A stretch of DNA of 64,000 nucleotides from assembly GCF_009862265.1 (NCBI RefSeq), contig NZ_WWGX01000082.1, positions 62,001 through 126,000 on the forward strand, read 5' to 3'. The notes below the pieces were generated by a model, which was not told where the DNA came from, ran no database searches, and saw only the letters and a program-made list of their open reading frames with translations. Position 1 is the stretch's first letter. Every line of letters starts with the position of its first letter. Made by a program: the position numbers and the translations under genes. Below, piece after piece: positions 61,762-64,000 of the stretch. Origin of the DNA: Streptomyces sp. SID8352. GTDB lineage: Bacteria > Actinomycetota > Actinomycetes > Streptomycetales > Streptomycetaceae.

Positions 61762-64000
61762 ATGCAGACCTCGTCCGACCGGCATGAGTACCCCGCCCAC
61801 TGGGAGGCCGACGTGGTGCTGCGCGACGGTGGCACCGCGCGTGTGCGGCCGATCACCGTCGATGACGCCGAGCGCCTGGTCAGCTTCTACGAGCAGGTCT
61901 CCGACGAGTCGAAGTACTACCGCTTCTTCGCGCCCTACCCGAGGCTGTCCGCCAAGGACGTGCACCGCTTCACGCACCACGACTTCGTGGACCGGGTGGG
62001 GCTCGCGGCGACCGTCGGCGGCGACTTCATCGCCACCGTGCGCTACGACCGGATCGACGCCGCCGGGGCGCCCGCCTCCGCCCCGGCCGACGAGGCCGAG
62101 GTCGCCTTCCTCGTCCAGGACGCCCACCAGGGCCGGGGCGTGGCCTCCGCCCTGCTCGAACACATCGCCGCCGTCGCCCGCGAGCGCGGCATCCGCCGCT
62201 TCGCCGCCGAGGTGCTGCCCGCCAACACCAAGATGATCAAGGTGTTCACCGACGCCGGGTACACCCAGAAGCGCAGCTTCGAGGACGGCGTCGTCCGGCT
62301 GGAGTTCGACCTCGAACCCACCGACCGCTCCTTGGCCGTGCAGTACGCGCGCGAGCAGCGCGCCGAGGGCCGCTCGGTGCGGCGGCTCCTGCGGCCCGGC
62401 TCGGTCGCCGTCATCGGCGTCGGCCGCGCCCCCGGCGGCGTGGGCCGCAGCGTCCTCGACAACATCCGCGGCGCGGGCTTCACCGGTCCCCTCCACGCCG
62501 TCAACCGGGCCTTCCCCGAGGGGCTGCGGCACCTGGACGGGGTGCCCGCGCACCGCTCCGTGCGCGAGATCGAGGGGCCGGTCGACCTCGCCGTCGTCAC
62601 CGTGCCCGCCGAGCAGGTGCCCGCCGTCGTCACCGAGTGCGGCGAGCACGGGGTGCAGGGGCTCGTCGTGATCTCCGCCGGGTACGCCGAGAGCGGCCCA
62701 GAGGGGCGGGAGCGGCAGCGGGCCCTGGTGCGGCTCGCCCGCAGCCACGGGATGCGGCTCATCGGCCCCAACGCCTTCGGCGTCATCAACACCGACCCGG
62801 AGTTCCGGCTCAACGCCTCCCTGGCGCCCGACATGCCGCGCCCCGGCCGCATCGGCCTGTTCGCCCAGTCCGGCGCCATCGGGATCGCCCTGCTCTCCCG
62901 GCTGCACCGGCGCGGCGGCGGCGTGACCGGCGTCACGGGGGTGTCGACCTTCGTCTCCTCCGGCAACCGGGCCGACGTCTCCGGCAACGACGTGCTCCAG
63001 TACTGGTACGACGACCCCGGCACCGATGTCGCCCTGATGTACCTGGAGTCCATCGGCAACCCCCGCAAGTTCACCCGGCTCGCCCGCCGCACGGCCGCCG
63101 CCAAGCCGCTGGTGGTGGTGCAGGGCGCCCGGCACGGCGGCGCCGCCCCCCAGGGCCACGCCGTGCGCGCGACCCGGCTGCCGCACGCCACGGTCTCCGA
63201 ACTCCTGCGCCAGGCCGGGGTGCTGCGCGTCGACACCGTCACCGAGCTCGTCGACGCGGGGCTGCTGCTCGCCCGCCAGCCGCTGCCCGCCGGGCCGCGG
63301 GTGGCGATCCTCGGCAACTCCGAGTCCCTGGGGCTGCTCACCTACGACGCCTGCCTGTCCGAGGGGCTGCGCCCGCACCCCCCGCTGGACCTGACGACGG
63401 CCGCGACCTCCGCGGAGTTCCACGATGCGCTGTCCCGCGCGCTGGCCGACGACACCAACGACGCGGTGGTGGTGACCGCCATCCCGACCGTGGGGGAGGG
63501 CTCCCTCGCGGACGGCGCCCTGGCGGAGGCGCTGCGCTCGGCGGCGGCCGGGATGCCGGACAAGCCGGTCCTCGTGGTCCACGTGGAGCTGGGCGGCCTC
63601 GCGGAGGCCCTGTCGGCGGCGACGAGCACGGCCCCGCGCGGCGCGGAGCCGCGGGCCGCGGGGGCGGACGGCGGCACGGCCGGGGGCGCCCGGCGGGAAG
63701 CGGGAGCGCCCGGGAGCGCGGGAGCGGAGCCGGGCGCGCCGGGGGCCGCCGGAGCCGCCGGGGCGGGAACCACCGGAGGGGAGCCCGCCGGGCCGGACGC
63801 GGGCGGGCCGGACGCGGGCGGGCCGGACGCGGGCGTGTCGGACGCGGGCGTGTCGGCGGCGCCCGGCCGGGTCACCGCCGGGCCCCCGCCCGGGACGCGC
63901 CCCGGAGCGCACGCGCCGGACCGGACGGTTCCGGGCGCCCCGGACGCGTCGGCACCGGCTTCCCCGCAGGCCCCGGGCACCCCGACGCCCGCCACTCCGG
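61762..64000 (+). CDS. GNAT lysine acetyltransferase fused to NDP-forming acyl-CoA synthetase domain (PatA-like), 3' end outside window
   Basis: At least 746 aa, open to the window edge. Residues 1-195 are a GNAT domain (LRDGGTARVRPITVDDAERL, acetyl-CoA loop QGRGVASALLEH). Then comes an ADP-forming acyl-CoA synthetase-like region: SVAVIGVGRAPGGVGRSVLDN (CoA-binding), LIGPNAFGVINT, AQSGAIGIALLSRL and SSGNRADVSGND. The order GNAT-first is that of Streptomyces PatA proteins, which acetylate acetyl-CoA synthetase. After about residue 625 the frame enters a Gly/Ala/Pro tract with 15-bp repeats. ATG 61762 follows a -10-like TACTCT (61749-61754), so it is probably leaderless. Confidence 0.88.
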   Translation, partial: MQTSSDRHEYPAHWEADVVLRDGGTARVRPITVDDAERLVSFYEQVSDESKYYRFFAPYPRLSAKDVHRFTHHDFVDRVGLAATVGGDFIATVRYDRIDAAGAPASAPADEAEVAFLVQDAHQGRGVASALLEHIAAVARERGIRRFAAEVLPANTKMIKVFTDAGYTQKRSFEDGVVRLEFDLEPTDRSLAVQYAREQRAEGRSVRRLLRPGSVAVIGVGRAPGGVGRSVLDNIRGAGFTGPLHAVNRAFPEGLRHLDGVPAHRSVREIEGPVDLAVVTVPAEQVPAVVTECGEHGVQGLVVISAGYAESGPEGRERQRALVRLARSHGMRLIGPNAFGVINTDPEFRLNASLAPDMPRPGRIGLFAQSGAIGIALLSRLHRRGGGVTGVTGVSTFVSSGNRADVSGNDVLQYWYDDPGTDVALMYLESIGNPRKFTRLARRTAAAKPLVVVQGARHGGAAPQGHAVRATRLPHATVSELLRQAGVLRVDTVTELVDAGLLLARQPLPAGPRVAILGNSESLGLLTYDACLSEGLRPHPPLDLTTAATSAEFHDALSRALADDTNDAVVVTAIPTVGEGSLADGALAEALRSAAAGMPDKPVLVVHVELGGLAEALSAATSTAPRGAEPRAAGADGGTAGGARREAGAPGSAGAEPGAPGAAGAAGAGTTGGEPAGPDAGGPDAGGPDAGVSDAGVSAAPGRVTAGPPPGTRPGAHAPDRTVPGAPDASAPASPQAPGTPTPATP
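63793..63852 (+). repeat. Four tandem 15-bp repeats in the PatA-like gene
   Basis: CCGGACGCGGGCGGG twice, then two variants ending GTG, encoding PDAGG/PDAGV/SDAGV. In frame and part of a long disordered segment. Confidence 0.9.

Overview
This window is chromosomal DNA from a Streptomyces or a very close actinomycete. It is extremely GC-rich with strong third-position G/C bias, GTG starts are common, and several promoters sit directly on the start codon (leaderless mRNAs). It carries whiH beside the principal sigma factor gene hrdB, and actinobacterial versions of lexA, nrdR-nrdJ, parE, parC and ptsH. From memory, unchecked, the order hflX ... lexA-nrdR-nrdJ ... rnhB ... recQ ... whiH-hrdB ... 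parE ... parC ... ptsH follows the S. coelicolor core around SCO5796-SCO5842. No rRNA, tRNA, intact insertion sequence, prophage or CRISPR array was seen.

Layout. Positions 1-3800: end of an M1 aminopeptidase gene, hflX with a 21-bp terminator stem, and a lipoprotein-like serine protease. 4108-8995: an NIS-siderophore-type block with a degenerate class III aminotransferase lacking its PLP lysine, an IucA/IucC synthetase with a repetitive N-terminal extension, and a GNAT. 9410-16819: a DinG-like helicase, lexA with its SOS box, and nrdR-nrdJ with paired NrdR boxes. 16975-24721: a questin-oxidase-like protein, TerD, a DUF4937 protein, a histidine phosphatase, an ADP-ribosylglycohydrolase, an MFS pump divergent from its likely TetR repressor across two operators, and RNase HII. 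24790-29411: two conserved hypotheticals and a RecQ-phosphoribosyltransferase fusion.

29596-36966 looks like accessory DNA. TetR and short LysR regulators and a 1.1-kb control region precede a compact fatty-acyl locus: acyl carrier protein, soluble diiron acyl-ACP desaturase, hotdog thioesterase, alpha/beta hydrolase and acyl-AMP ligase. I could not match this set to a described pathway, and it is the best candidate for an undescribed system. A repeat of about 110 bp starts at the stop codon of its last gene, and a second copy starts at the stop codon of an unrelated gene at 52766.

37371-64000 returns to core genes: DUF4192, a Nudix-winged-helix regulator, a one-chain ABC transporter with a minisatellite-like linker, whiH, hrdB, a secreted trypsin-like protease, parE, an iron-box-controlled Apd1-like [2Fe-2S] protein, a CobW GTPase, a methyltransferase, parC, a paired M16 peptidase operon, an M23 peptidase behind a c-di-AMP (ydaO-type) riboswitch, ptsH, and a lysine acetyltransferase/NDP-forming acyl-CoA synthetase that runs off the end. 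A recurrent oddity is the in-frame expansion of short GC-rich tandem repeats (9, 15, 24 and 60 bp units) that adds long disordered segments to otherwise ordinary enzymes.
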